From JAIVJM01 sp035761505 (GTDB lineage: Bacteria; Acidobacteriota; Blastocatellia; Pyrinomonadales; Pyrinomonadaceae): a stretch of 29,030 bases of DNA. The stretch covers positions 1 to 29,030 of the forward strand of contig DASTQX010000445.1 of the NCBI GenBank assembly GCA_035761505.1, given 5' to 3'. The notes below the pieces were generated by a model that did no database searches, was not told the origin of the DNA, and saw nothing but the letters and a program-made list of their open reading frames with translations. Shown here one piece after another: positions 21,595-29,030 of the stretch. Every line of letters starts with the position of its first letter. Position 1 is the first letter of the stretch. A program made the position numbers and the translations under genes.

Positions 21595-24048
21595 ATGACG
21601 ACTGAAGTCCTCAAGACCAGACCGGGCGTCGTGGACGACGCACACGTGCCTCTCGCGGAAAGCTACGCCGTGCACAAGCCCTTCGTCCCGGCCACGACCA
21701 TCCTCCCGGAGTTCACGGCGCGCGCCGTCATCGTCGGCGCGATTCTGGGCATCGTCTTCGGCGCGTCGAGCGTCTATCTGGCGCTCCGCGTCGGGCTCAC
21801 GGTCTCGGCCTCGATCCCGATTGCCGTGATGTCCATCTCGATCTTCCGCGCCCTCGGACGGACTTCGATCTTAGAGAACAACATCTCGCAGACGACGGGC
21901 TCGGCGGGCGAGTCCATCGCCGCCGGGATCGTCTTCACGATGCCCGCGCTGCTCATCCTCGGCTACGACCTTGAGATTCCGCGCATCACGATGGTGGCGC
22001 TGCTCGGCGGGTGGCTCGGCGTGCTGCTGATGATTCCGCTCCGGCGCGCGCTCATCGTGCGCGAGCACGGGAAGCTGGTCTATCCCGAAGGGACGGCGTG
22101 CGCCGAGGTGCTGGTGGTCGGCGAGAAGGGCGGGACGGACGCCAAGACCGTCTTCACGGGCTTCGGCGTCGCCGCGCTCTACAAGGTTTTGATGAGCGGC
22201 GGGCGGCTGTGGAACGAAGCGCCGTCCTACGTCCTCCGGGGCTATCAGCGCGCGACCGTGGCGGTGGACATCTCGCCGGAGTTGCTCGGCGTCGGCTTCA
22301 TCATCGGGCCGCGCGTGGCGGCGATGATGCTCGGCGGCGGCTTCCTCTCGGCGCTCGTGCTCATCCCGATGGTGATGTTCTTCGGCGCGGGCTACAGCCA
22401 GCCCCTCTTCCCCGTCCTCGCGGGCGGGCCGCTCATCTCCGAGATGTCGGCGGGGCAGGTGCAAGACCTCTACATCCGCTACATCGCCGCCGGGGCGGTG
22501 GCGACGGGCGGCATCATCAGCCTCGTGCGCGCGCTGCCGACCATCCTCGGAGCCTTTAAGTCTTCGATGGGGAACTTCGGCGGCGGCGGCGCGAGCGGCG
22601 GCGCGGTGCCGCGCACCGAGCGCGACATGCCGATGACGTTCGTTTTGGGCGGCATCGGGGTGCTGGCCTTAGCGATCTTCCTGTGGCTGAACCTCTTCGG
22701 CTCGCCGGGGAGCGGCGTCGGGATGAACATCCTCTCGGCGATTCTGGTCATTGTCTTCGGCTTCTTCTTCGCGACCGTCTCGGCGCGCATCACGGGCGAG
22801 ATCGGCTCCTCGTCGAACCCGATTTCGGGGATGACGATTGCGACGATTCTGCTCACCTCGCTCATCTTCCTCCTGCTGGGGATGGGCGGCGTGGACTCGC
22901 GCGTGTTGGCGCTCTCGGTCGGCGCGGTGGTCTGCATCGCGGCGTCGAACGCGGGGACGACCTCGCAGGACTTGAAGACGGGCTACCTCGTCGGCGGCAC
23001 GCCCGCCAAGATGCAGTGGGGATTGATGGTCGGCGCGACCACCTCGGCGCTGCTCATCGCGTGGACGCTCTCCTACCTCAACACCTCTTACACGAACCTC
23101 CTGCCGCGCAACTACCCGGCCTACCGCGCGACCGTAGATACTTCGGGCGAGAAGTGGGCCAAGGGCGACATGAAGGGCGGCGCGTTGCCGGGCGGCCCCT
23201 ACTACGTGCAGCGCCTCGCCGAAGACCAGACGGCTTCGGACGGGACGGTCATTCCTTCGGGGCAGTACCTCGTCAGCGAGGCGGGCGAAATCTTCTACCG
23301 CATCAACCCCGGCGTCGGCGGCGTGCGGACGGCCATCACGACCGAGGGGCTGCCGACGGCTCCACTCGTCGCGGGCGAATCGGTCGAGATTGCGGGCACG
23401 CCCGCGCGCGGGCTCGACGGGCAGACCTACCGCGTGGCGACCGTCAAGGAGGGCGGCGCGACCAAGACCTTCTACGTGGACGACGCGGGCGTCGCCAAGT
23501 ACGCCGAGGCCGAGACCGGGCCGAACTCGAAGTTCGACGCGCCGAAGGCGCAACTCATGGCCGTGCTCGTGGACGGCGTGCTGACGCAGAAGCTGCCGTG
23601 GTCTTTGATTCTCATCGGCGCGTTCATCTCGATCCTTTTGGAGATCATGGGCATCTCGGCGCTCCCGTTCGCCGTCGGCATGTACCTGCCCTTCGCCACG
23701 TCGGCGACGATCTTCGTCGGCGGCGCGGTGCGCGCGCTCGTCGAGCGCGTCTCGCGCGGGAGCCGTTCGCTCGCCGAAGAGGAGAGCGGGCCGGGCGTGC
23801 TCTACAGTTCCGGGCTCATCGCGGGCGGCGCGATTGCGGGGCTCTTGCTCGCCATCCCGCAGGGCTTGGGGAAGGCCGACATGATTAACCTCAGTCGCTT
23901 CCTGCCGGAGTCTCTGCACGAGAGCATGATCATCGGCCTCATCATGTTCGGGGTGCTGTCGGCGACGCTCTATTACATCGGACGCTATGGGCTGACCGGC
24001 AAGCGCTCCGAGAACATCCCGGCCCCGCCGCCGCCTCCGGTTCGCTGA
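21595..24048 (+). CDS. OPT family oligopeptide transporter with large soluble insertion
   Basis: The 817-residue inner-membrane protein of the OPT family imports small peptides or metal chelates with protons. Typical motifs are LPEFTARAVIVGAILGIVFGASSVYLALRVGLTVSASIPIAV, NNISQTTGSAGESIAAGIVFTMPAL, YPEGTACAEVL and the later ISALPFAVGMYLPF. Helices cover most of residues 35-510 and 665-800. Between them, at about 510-662, is a soluble beta-rich insertion (GGPYYVQRLAEDQTASDGTVIPSGQYLVS and GQTYRVATVKEGGATKTFYVDD). GGAGG lies 14 bp before the ATG, a long spacing. It is divergent from the secreted M14 peptidase gene. Confidence 0.94.
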   Translation: MTTEVLKTRPGVVDDAHVPLAESYAVHKPFVPATTILPEFTARAVIVGAILGIVFGASSVYLALRVGLTVSASIPIAVMSISIFRALGRTSILENNISQTTGSAGESIAAGIVFTMPALLILGYDLEIPRITMVALLGGWLGVLLMIPLRRALIVREHGKLVYPEGTACAEVLVVGEKGGTDAKTVFTGFGVAALYKVLMSGGRLWNEAPSYVLRGYQRATVAVDISPELLGVGFIIGPRVAAMMLGGGFLSALVLIPMVMFFGAGYSQPLFPVLAGGPLISEMSAGQVQDLYIRYIAAGAVATGGIISLVRALPTILGAFKSSMGNFGGGGASGGAVPRTERDMPMTFVLGGIGVLALAIFLWLNLFGSPGSGVGMNILSAILVIVFGFFFATVSARITGEIGSSSNPISGMTIATILLTSLIFLLLGMGGVDSRVLALSVGAVVCIAASNAGTTSQDLKTGYLVGGTPAKMQWGLMVGATTSALLIAWTLSYLNTSYTNLLPRNYPAYRATVDTSGEKWAKGDMKGGALPGGPYYVQRLAEDQTASDGTVIPSGQYLVSEAGEIFYRINPGVGGVRTAITTEGLPTAPLVAGESVEIAGTPARGLDGQTYRVATVKEGGATKTFYVDDAGVAKYAEAETGPNSKFDAPKAQLMAVLVDGVLTQKLPWSLILIGAFISILLEIMGISALPFAVGMYLPFATSATIFVGGAVRALVERVSRGSRSLAEEESGPGVLYSSGLIAGGAIAGLLLAIPQGLGKADMINLSRFLPESLHESMIIGLIMFGVLSATLYYIGRYGLTGKRSENIPAPPPPPVR

Positions 24049-24091
24049 CCCGGCGCGGCGTCTTTCTCAACCTCAGTCGTGCGGCGCGGAC

Positions 24092-24150
24092 GGCCCCTTC
24101 CGCCGGGGCGCGCGCCGCACTTTTCGCGCCCGCCGGGGCGCGGAAGGGCC
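24092..24150. repeat. GC-rich direct and inverted repeats after the OPT gene
   Basis: CCGCCGGGGCGCG occurs at 24100-24112 and again at 24130-24142. GGCCCCTTCC (24092-24101) and CGGAAGGGCC (24141-24150) form a nearly perfect inverted pair. This could be a hairpin terminator or attenuator just before ATG 24160. Confidence 0.45.
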
Positions 24151-24159
24151 AGACCGCAC

Positions 24160-25017
24160 ATGAAGACCAGAACGACGCGCGCCGCGCACGCACGAAGGGG
24201 CGCGCAAGCCGCGCACCCTTCGTGCCTGTCGCTGCTCCTGCTGTTGCTGCTGTGCTGCGCGGCGGGCGCGAGCGCGCAGACGAGCGCCACCGCCGCGCAG
24301 ACTTCGGCGACCGCTTCTCCGACGCCCGCCGCCACGCCCTCGACGCCGACCGAGACGGTGCGCGCCTTCTACAAGGCGCTCGCGGAGCGCCGCTACCGCG
24401 AGGCGTTCGCGCTCTCCGTCTTGGGCGCGGCGGTCGAAGGCTTGAGCGCCGAAGAGTTCGCCGAGTTGCAGCCCTACTTCGACCGGCTCGCGGCGGCGAC
24501 GCCCTCGAACGTCGAAGTAACGGGCGAAGTCCTGAGCAGCGGCGAGACGGCCTCGGTCTTCATCAAGCCGATTGACCGCGCCGCCGACGTGCAATCCGAA
24601 GAGGTCAAGCTGCTGCGCGCGGGCGGGCGCTGGATCGTGGGCGAGAAGTCCGACCACGAAGTCATCAGCCGAGAGGGGAAAGACTTCCTCTTCCGCGCGC
24701 GCATCGAGGTGCATCACGCCGACGCCGAAGAGATGATGAAGCGCATCTCCGTCGCCGAACATATCTACGCCTCGCAGCACGGCGGCAGCTACGGCGACCT
24801 CGCCGCGCTCGTCAGCGCCGGACTCGTCCCGCAGGACTTGCTGGGGACGGAATCCACCGGCTATCGCTTTCAGGTCACGCTCGGCAAGAACGCGAAGACG
24901 TGGGCCGCGACCGCCGAGCCCGTCCGCTACGGTCGCACGGGCCGACTCTCCTTCCGCATGGATCAGACCGGATTGACGAAAAAGGACGCGGGCGGCAAGC
25001 CCCTCAAAGGAAAGTGA
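24160..25017 (+). CDS. Secreted protein: NTF2-like region plus pilin-like C-terminal region
   Basis: The 285-residue protein has a hydrophobic signal (LSLLLLLLLCCAAGASAQ, about 24-41; the CC could be a lipobox-like site but LCCAAG is not a good one). A Thr/Ala/Pro linker is followed by a domain at about 60-180 beginning TETVRAFYKALAERRYREAFAL, like NTF2/DUF4878-type proteins. The C-terminal 95 residues (MMKRISVAEHIYASQHGGSYGDLAALVSAGLVP ... GYRFQVTLGKNAKTWAATAEP) resemble the globular part of type IV pilin-like proteins, without the N-terminal pilin helix. I chose ATG 24160, after GGAAGG. A longer frame from 24079 would hide the signal peptide. The function is unknown. Confidence 0.75.
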   Translation: MKTRTTRAAHARRGAQAAHPSCLSLLLLLLLCCAAGASAQTSATAAQTSATASPTPAATPSTPTETVRAFYKALAERRYREAFALSVLGAAVEGLSAEEFAELQPYFDRLAAATPSNVEVTGEVLSSGETASVFIKPIDRAADVQSEEVKLLRAGGRWIVGEKSDHEVISREGKDFLFRARIEVHHADAEEMMKRISVAEHIYASQHGGSYGDLAALVSAGLVPQDLLGTESTGYRFQVTLGKNAKTWAATAEPVRYGRTGRLSFRMDQTGLTKKDAGGKPLKGK

Positions 25018-25121
25018 GCAGAGAGCAGAGAGCAGTGAGCGGTCTTCAGTTTTCAGTCATTTGAAATTTCAAATCTGACATTGCTTTTACCGCGTACTGC
25101 TCACGGCTTGCTGCTCACCTG
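25014..25121. repeat. Heptad inverted repeat F
   Basis: Left units are GTGAGCA, GAGAGCA, GAGAGCA, GTGAGCG, with a further inner ATTTGAAATTTCAAAT palindrome. The right side is TACTGCT, CACGGCT, TGCTGCT, CAC. It begins at the stop codon of the upstream gene and ends 10 bp before the PilZ gene. Confidence 0.7.
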
Positions 25122-25130
25122 CATGAGAAG

Positions 25131-25550
25131 ATGCCGGAACGACTTCGGACAATCACCAGACGGCTGCGCGAGTTCATCGGCAACCGGCGGCGTGCGCCTC
25201 GACGGCGGCTGCGGCTCGCCGTCGCCGTCTCGCTGCTCGACGCGGGCGGGAGCGCGCACCCGGCGACGCTCTCCGGCCACACGCGCGACGTGAGCGAGAG
25301 CGGGCTCGGCGTCGTCCTCCCCGCCATCCGCGTCGGCGAGCGCTACCTCGTCGGCGAAGGCCACACGCTCCGCGTCATCCTCAAACTACCCGAAGCGCAC
25401 GCGCGCCTCTACGGCACGCCCGTCCGCTACGAACGCCTCGAAGCCGATCAGCCCGACACCGGCTACCTCGTCGGCATCCGCCTCACCGAAACCGCCGACG
25501 AAGACTACGCCGCCTTCGCGGAATACCTGCGGACGATAGAGAAGCGATAA
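25131..25550 (+). CDS. PilZ domain protein (c-di-GMP receptor type)
   Basis: The 139-residue single-domain protein has the two PilZ signature elements: an arginine cluster RRRAPRRRLRLAV (about 19-31) containing RxxxR, and DVSESGLGVVLP (about 53-64) with the D/NxSxxG motif. These bind cyclic di-GMP in known PilZ proteins. No membrane segment or second domain is present, so it would act as a cytoplasmic adaptor. GAGAAG precedes the ATG. Its stop codon abuts a heptad inverted repeat shared with the convergent gene. Confidence 0.88.
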   Translation: MPERLRTITRRLREFIGNRRRAPRRRLRLAVAVSLLDAGGSAHPATLSGHTRDVSESGLGVVLPAIRVGERYLVGEGHTLRVILKLPEAHARLYGTPVRYERLEADQPDTGYLVGIRLTETADEDYAAFAEYLRTIEKR

Positions 25551-25624
25551 GTGATGAGTGATAAGTGATGAGTGAGAAGAGAAGACAGCTTCTTTCTTCT
25601 CACTCATCACTTATCACTTATCAC
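25551..25624. repeat. Heptad inverted repeat G (convergent gap)
   Basis: The left arm is GTGATGA, GTGATAA, GTGATGA, GTGAGAA (25551-25578). The right arm is TTCTCAC, TCATCAC, TTATCAC, TTATCAC (25597-25624). They pair over 28 bp with one mismatch around an 18-nt loop. The words are the same as in repeat C, 15 kb away. The stop codon of the minus-strand gene lies in the right arm. Confidence 0.92.
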
Positions 25625-26265
25625 TTGAATCTTATCCAGCCGAATTTTTCGGGGACGTGGAAGCTCGGTTCGGGGGTGTGCGTGGGTTGCCATGCGACGT
25701 AGCCGCGCGTGTCGCCCGCGCCGACGCAGCGGAAGAGGTTCGCGCGCCAGCGTTCGCCCGCGCGCGGCGTGCGGCCCAGAGCCTTCCACGGGATGCTCAT
25801 CGAGATGAGGACGCGTTCGCCCTCGACGCGCGCCGCCGCGCGCAGCCCGGAGCGGAAGTGCCAGTCGGTCTCGCGCCCGCGCGCGGTGAGGTGGACGGCC
25901 AAGTCGAGCCACTCGCCCGTCGGCGCGGCCTCGAACTCGAAGTAGCGACCGGGCGCGCCGGCGTCGGGCGCGAGGAAAATCTCGCACACGTCCCTGTCCC
26001 AGAGGCCGAGCGTCTTGCGGTCGAGCCGGGGCGCGGCGCTCACCACGAAAGGCTCGGCCTGCCGGTACTCGAAGCGCACGCCCAAAGCCGCGTCCGTCCA
26101 CAGAAGCCGCGCCTCCGCGCGCCTCTCGACCGGCGCTTCCTCGCCCGACCAGTACCGCGCCACGCTCGCGGGCCGCGCCGCGCTCCAAGCCTCGTGCCCG
26201 AAGTCCCCGGCCTCGACCTCCCCGCCCGCGTGACGAGCCTCGACGATGTTCTCAAGCTGAATCAT
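25621..26265 (-). CDS. CBM9-like (carbohydrate-binding family 9) protein
   Basis: The 214-residue protein matches the CBM9/DOMON-like beta sandwich found in many Acidobacteriota and Bacteroidota proteins: ARLLWTDAALGVRFEYRQAEP, WDRDVCEIFLAPDAG, YFEFEAAPTGEWLDLAVH, ISMSIPWKALGRTPRAGERWRANLFR and WQPTHTPEPSFHVPEKFGWIRF. Some members bind sugars; the ligand here is unknown. No signal peptide is seen at the ATG 26265 start, so it is probably cytosolic. Its end overlaps heptad repeat G and its start is followed upstream by heptad repeat H. Confidence 0.82.
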   Translation of the reverse strand: MIQLENIVEARHAGGEVEAGDFGHEAWSAARPASVARYWSGEEAPVERRAEARLLWTDAALGVRFEYRQAEPFVVSAAPRLDRKTLGLWDRDVCEIFLAPDAGAPGRYFEFEAAPTGEWLDLAVHLTARGRETDWHFRSGLRAAARVEGERVLISMSIPWKALGRTPRAGERWRANLFRCVGAGDTRGYVAWQPTHTPEPSFHVPEKFGWIRFK

Positions 26266-26273
26266 CTTTGAAA

Positions 26274-26350
26274 GTCTGAACGCGGAACGATGAGCGTTGA
26301 ACTGAAAGACGGTTGCTATCTGCTTTTCAACTCATCGTTCCGCGTTCCGC
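26274..26350. repeat. Heptad inverted repeat H
   Basis: CGCGGAACGATGAG (26281-26294) pairs perfectly with CTCATCGTTCCGCG (26331-26344). Left units read CTGAACG, CGGAACG, ATGAGCG, TTGAACT; right units read TTTTCAA, CTCATCG, TTCCGCG, TTCCGCC. The right arm overlaps the last codons of the upstream minus-strand gene (stop at 26332). Confidence 0.8.
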
Positions 26351-26901
26351 CTCCCGCGTTTTCCAACCGCTTCGAGGCACGCGCCGAGCAGCCGCGCCGG
26401 GTCGGAGTCTTGGAAGACCTCCGCGCGCGTGCTCTTTTGGAGCGCGCTCATCAGCCGCCCGATTTCGTCAGCCGCGCCGCCCGTGCCCGTCAGACAGCCG
26501 ACGACGCGCCCCTCGTCGTGCGCGATGGTGAACTCGTTGAGCGCGCCCATCGAGCCCCGCACGACGAGCACCACGTCGCACGAGCGCACGAGCACGACGT
26601 TGCGCCCCTTCAACCCGAAGCCCGTGTAGATTAAAACGTCCGTGCCCTCGACGGGCAGCCCGAACCTCTCGACGTGCTCGCGCTCGTCCGCCGCCGGAGA
26701 CACGCCGACGTGCAGCGCGCCCGCCGCGTGCGCCGCGCCGCCGACCAGAGCGGGCAGCCCCGTCGTCGCGCCCGTCAGCACCACGCAATCGCGCGCGGCC
26801 AGCGCGCGCCCCAACTCCTCCGCCTTCGCGCGCAACTCTTCCGCCACGCCCTCCGGCAGAGTGTCTCCCGCCGAACCCATCACGCCGACTTTGACTCTCA
26901 T
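26332..26901 (-). CDS. LOG/SLOG-family Rossmann nucleotide-binding protein (TIGR00725-like)
   Basis: The 189-residue protein begins MRVKVGVMGSAGD, then VVLTGATTGLPALVGGAAHAAG, and DVVLVVRGSMGALNEFTIAHDEGRVVGCL. This is the layout of the small LOG/DprA-like SLOG proteins. The usual PGGxGTxxE motif is replaced by RGSMGALNE. SLOG proteins bind nucleotides or nucleotide sugars, and some are phosphoribohydrolases; the activity here is not certain because of the changed motif. The start is ATG 26901 with GGAAG just upstream; a GTG at 26913 would add four residues. It follows the MFS transporter gene after 42 bp and may share its transcript, although TATAAT (26948-26943) overlaps the MFS stop codon. 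Confidence 0.8.
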   Translation of the reverse strand: MRVKVGVMGSAGDTLPEGVAEELRAKAEELGRALAARDCVVLTGATTGLPALVGGAAHAAGALHVGVSPAADEREHVERFGLPVEGTDVLIYTGFGLKGRNVVLVRSCDVVLVVRGSMGALNEFTIAHDEGRVVGCLTGTGGAADEIGRLMSALQKSTRAEVFQDSDPARLLGACLEAVGKRGRRNAER

Positions 26902-26943
26902 ACTCTTCCACACACCGGCGACCGCCTCATCCGTCGCCCGAAA

Positions 26944-28260
26944 TTATAACCGCCCCTCAACGTCAGCGCCCGCCCGCTCTCTGTCCCACCAGCGCTCGGT
27001 CAGGAGCCACGCGACGCCGGGCAGCATGAAGAAGATGCCGATGGCGAAGGTGACGACGCGCGGCGAAAGGCCGAAGCGGTCGAGCGCCTCGCCCGTCGCG
27101 TAGTTCGAGACCGCGAGCATGAGCATCAGGAGCGTCATCTCGGCGGCGAAGACGCGACCGAGGAAAGAGTCTTCGACCGCCGTCTGCAAGAGCGTGGTCG
27201 AAGCGACCCAGAGCATGCTGCCGCCCATGTGCGCGACGGCGAGCAGGACGAGCGCAAGGGTAAAATTCGTCGCCGCGCTGAAGGCCGCGTAGAACGCGCC
27301 CGCGACGATGAACGAGACGCCGATGGCCTTCTGCATCTGGCCGCGCGTCTCGCCCGCGAGCCGCCGCGTAACGAGCGGGCCGATGGCCGTCCCGATGCCG
27401 CGCGCCGCGAACAGCACGCCGATGCCGCCCGCCGCGCGCCCGCCGAAGGTAAAAATCCGCTCGCCGAAGACCGTCAGCAAAGTCAGGATGCCGCCGCCCA
27501 CGCCCCACGCGGGCTTGACCATCATCAGCGCCAGAACGCGCGGTCGCGTCCGCACGTAGCGGAAGCCTTCGAGCGTGTCGGCGACGCCGAGCGCGCGGCT
27601 CACGGTCAACTTCTGCTTCTCGCGCGGCGCTCTTCGCGGGAGCCTCAGAGAGAAGATGAGCGCCGCCGAGGCGAGATACGAAAGCGAGTCGAGGATAAAG
27701 GCCACGCGCACCCCGAACCAACCGGCGATGAGGCCGCCGATGGCCGCGCCGAGCGTGAGCATCGCCGACCAAGTGACCGAGGAGATGGTGTTGGCCGTCA
27801 CCAACTCGCGGTCGTTGACGACCGAAGGGAGCGCCGCCGAGCGCGCGGGCTCGAAGAAGGTCGAGAGCGCCAGTTGCAAAACCGAGAGCGCGTAGATCAT
27901 CCAGAGTTGTTCGGGCCGCCGGATGAAGAGGAAGCCGAGGACGACGAAGGCGCGCGCGATGTCGCTCACGATCATCACCGCCCGCCGGTCGAAGCGGTCG
28001 GCGATGACGCCCGCGAACGGCCCTAGAACGACCGTCGGCAAAAACCGCGTGACGAGGACGAGCCCGATGGCGCGTCCCGACCCGCCCGTGATTTCGAGGA
28101 CGAGCGCGTAGAGCGCGATGGTGTTGAACCAATCGCCGAGCTGGCTCACGACCTGCCCCAGCCACAGCAGGCGGAAGTCGCGGTTGCGGCCCAGAAGTTC
28201 GAGATAGCCGACCGGGGCCGCGTCCCGCCCGCCGCCTCCGGCTGTCGTGGATAAGTCCAA
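26944..28260 (-). CDS. MFS transporter (MFS_3 / enterobactin-exporter-like)
   Basis: The 438-residue membrane protein has about 10-12 predicted helices. The N-terminal NRDFRLLWLGQVVSQLGDWFNTIAL and LGPFAGVIADRFDRRAVMIVSDIARA, and the central STFFEPARSAALPSVVNDRELVTAN, are typical of the MFS_3 group of exporters. The substrate is unknown. The only reasonable start is TTG 28260; no ATG or GTG lies between it and the first helix. It is divergent from the unknown gene at 28376. Confidence 0.9.
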   Translation of the reverse strand: MDLSTTAGGGGRDAAPVGYLELLGRNRDFRLLWLGQVVSQLGDWFNTIALYALVLEITGGSGRAIGLVLVTRFLPTVVLGPFAGVIADRFDRRAVMIVSDIARAFVVLGFLFIRRPEQLWMIYALSVLQLALSTFFEPARSAALPSVVNDRELVTANTISSVTWSAMLTLGAAIGGLIAGWFGVRVAFILDSLSYLASAALIFSLRLPRRAPREKQKLTVSRALGVADTLEGFRYVRTRPRVLALMMVKPAWGVGGGILTLLTVFGERIFTFGGRAAGGIGVLFAARGIGTAIGPLVTRRLAGETRGQMQKAIGVSFIVAGAFYAAFSAATNFTLALVLLAVAHMGGSMLWVASTTLLQTAVEDSFLGRVFAAEMTLLMLMLAVSNYATGEALDRFGLSPRVVTFAIGIFFMLPGVAWLLTERWWDRERAGADVEGRL

Positions 28261-28358
28261 AAACTTTCAGTCCCCGCGAAACTTAAAAATGAAAACGGAT
28301 GCCGGGAAGGTTGCGCCCCCGGCGCGAAGCTTGTCAACCCGCGCGCCCGGCGCGAGTT

Positions 28359-28367
28359 TGTTATGAT
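28359..28367 (+). promoter_or_regulatory. Extended -10 promoter, leaderless start
   Basis: TGT-TATGAT ends 8 bp before ATG 28376. No ribosome binding site fits between. Confidence 0.45.
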
Positions 28368-28375
28368 GTCCGCCC

Positions 28376-28870
28376 ATGAGCGAAAAGTTCAGCGTCAGTA
28401 TGGAGAGCCCGCAGAGCGGCTGGATGTCGCTGCGGCTCAGAGCGGGCGCGCGCGAGTTCGTCGCCGTCGTCTCTCACCAGCCCTACGACTCTCTGCGCGA
28501 GTTAATCGAGGCGCTCGTCTCGCTCCTCGGCGGCGCGCGCGCGGCCACGGTGCGCTGGAACGCCGAGCCGGAGGAGTATGACTTCGTGCTCAAGGCCGAG
28601 GGCGAAGACCGTGTGAGCCTCCGCGTCGTCCATCATCAAGGCCACCGCCGCGAAGCTTCGCGCGCCCGCGCCGTCTTCACCTGCCGCGCCTCGCGCGTCG
28701 AGCTGTGCCTGCCCTTCTGGCGCGAACTCTCCGAGATGAGCGAGCGCAGCGAGACCGACGTGTTCGAGCAGAACTGGCGGCGCAAGTTCCCACGGCGCGA
28801 ACTGAGGCGACTCACCGACGCCTTCAAGACCCACGCGCCCGAAGTCTTGACGCCGGCCCGCAAGTCATAA
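28376..28870 (+). CDS. Hypothetical protein (164 aa)
   Basis: I do not recognise the family. The first half is a mix of strands and helices (WMSLRLRAGAREFVAVVSH, LRELIEALVSLLGG, EYDFVLKAEGEDRVSLRVVHHQG). The second half is highly charged, with FWRELSEMSERSETDVFEQNWRRKFPRRELRRLTDAF. No signal peptide or membrane segment is present. It is a single gene with its own extended -10 promoter and a strong terminator, divergent from the MFS gene. The complete transcription unit and codon use support a real gene. Confidence 0.7.
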   Translation: MSEKFSVSMESPQSGWMSLRLRAGAREFVAVVSHQPYDSLRELIEALVSLLGGARAATVRWNAEPEEYDFVLKAEGEDRVSLRVVHHQGHRREASRARAVFTCRASRVELCLPFWRELSEMSERSETDVFEQNWRRKFPRRELRRLTDAFKTHAPEVLTPARKS

Positions 28871-28937
28871 GCACAAAGTTTTCCATCGAACCCGCGAACG
28901 TCTTTCCTTTCCTCAACGCGGTTCCATCATTCTGCGC

Positions 28938-28980
28938 GGCGCGGTCAGCGTGACCTGTCACGCTGACCGCGCCTTCTTTG
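28938..28980 (+). terminator. Strong Rho-independent terminator
   Basis: A perfect 16-bp stem (28938-28953 with 28958-28973) with loop CCTG is followed by TTCTTTG. It is 67 bp after the stop of the gene at 28376-28870. The last 50 bases of the window show nothing further. Confidence 0.85.
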
Positions 28981-29030
28981 GTCAGGCCCGAAGAAGACTT
29001 TCACGCTCCCTCATTCCGGCGATATTCCCG

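Noticed and set aside
22669..23919. 416-codon minus-strand frame and 401-codon plus-strand frame
   Set aside because: Both are out-of-frame readings of the OPT transporter gene.

Overview
The window is GC-rich (apart from one AT-rich islet at about 1610-2500), gene-dense and bacterial. Gene content and style suggest an Acidobacteriota genome, probably of the Blastocatellia type. That is an inference from protein flavour and from heptanucleotide intergenic repeats, not from a marker gene.

Layout. The left edge carries, on the minus strand, a DUF4157 (HELAH metallopeptidase-like) protein with a Pro/Gln linker and HEAT repeats, cut by the window edge. An AT-rich islet follows with an unknown gene and a small Cro/C1-type regulator preceded by a perfect 16-bp palindrome. 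Next come tRNA-Ala(CGC) and, directly upstream on the same strand, a long AlaX-type alanyl-tRNA trans-editing protein. Housekeeping genes follow: M61 peptidase, small membrane protein, YegS-like lipid kinase, guaB and a RodZ-like HTH membrane protein.

The centre (10.3-18.9 kb, all plus strand) is a bacterial microcompartment (BMC) locus. It holds a BMC-H hexamer, a PduP/EutE-like CoA-acylating aldehyde dehydrogenase with a long C-terminal tail, a BMC-P pentamer (EutN/CcmL), an ACT protein with an N-terminal targeting-like extension, a zinc-ribbon tail-anchored protein and a DUF711/UPF0210 (PFL-like) protein. Further on are a four-helix membrane protein resembling the TRADD-N-associated membrane domain, two proteins of unknown function, a second BMC-H and a truncated DUF3667-like zinc-ribbon protein. 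No diol dehydratase, ethanolamine lyase, glycyl-radical enzyme, aldolase, phosphotransacylase or alcohol dehydrogenase is visible. The ACT plus DUF711 pair is therefore the best local candidate for the unknown core chemistry.

The right third has an M14 peptidase, an OPT-family transporter with a large soluble insertion, a secreted NTF2-like/pilin-like protein, a PilZ protein, a CBM9-like protein, a LOG/SLOG Rossmann protein, an MFS transporter and an unknown gene closed by a strong terminator.

A recurring structure ties the window together. At least eight intergenic gaps hold inverted repeats whose arms are built from degenerate 7-bp units. The word differs from gap to gap while the architecture is constant. 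Three of them separate the first four BMC genes, and two of those occupy the place where a ribosome binding site should be.
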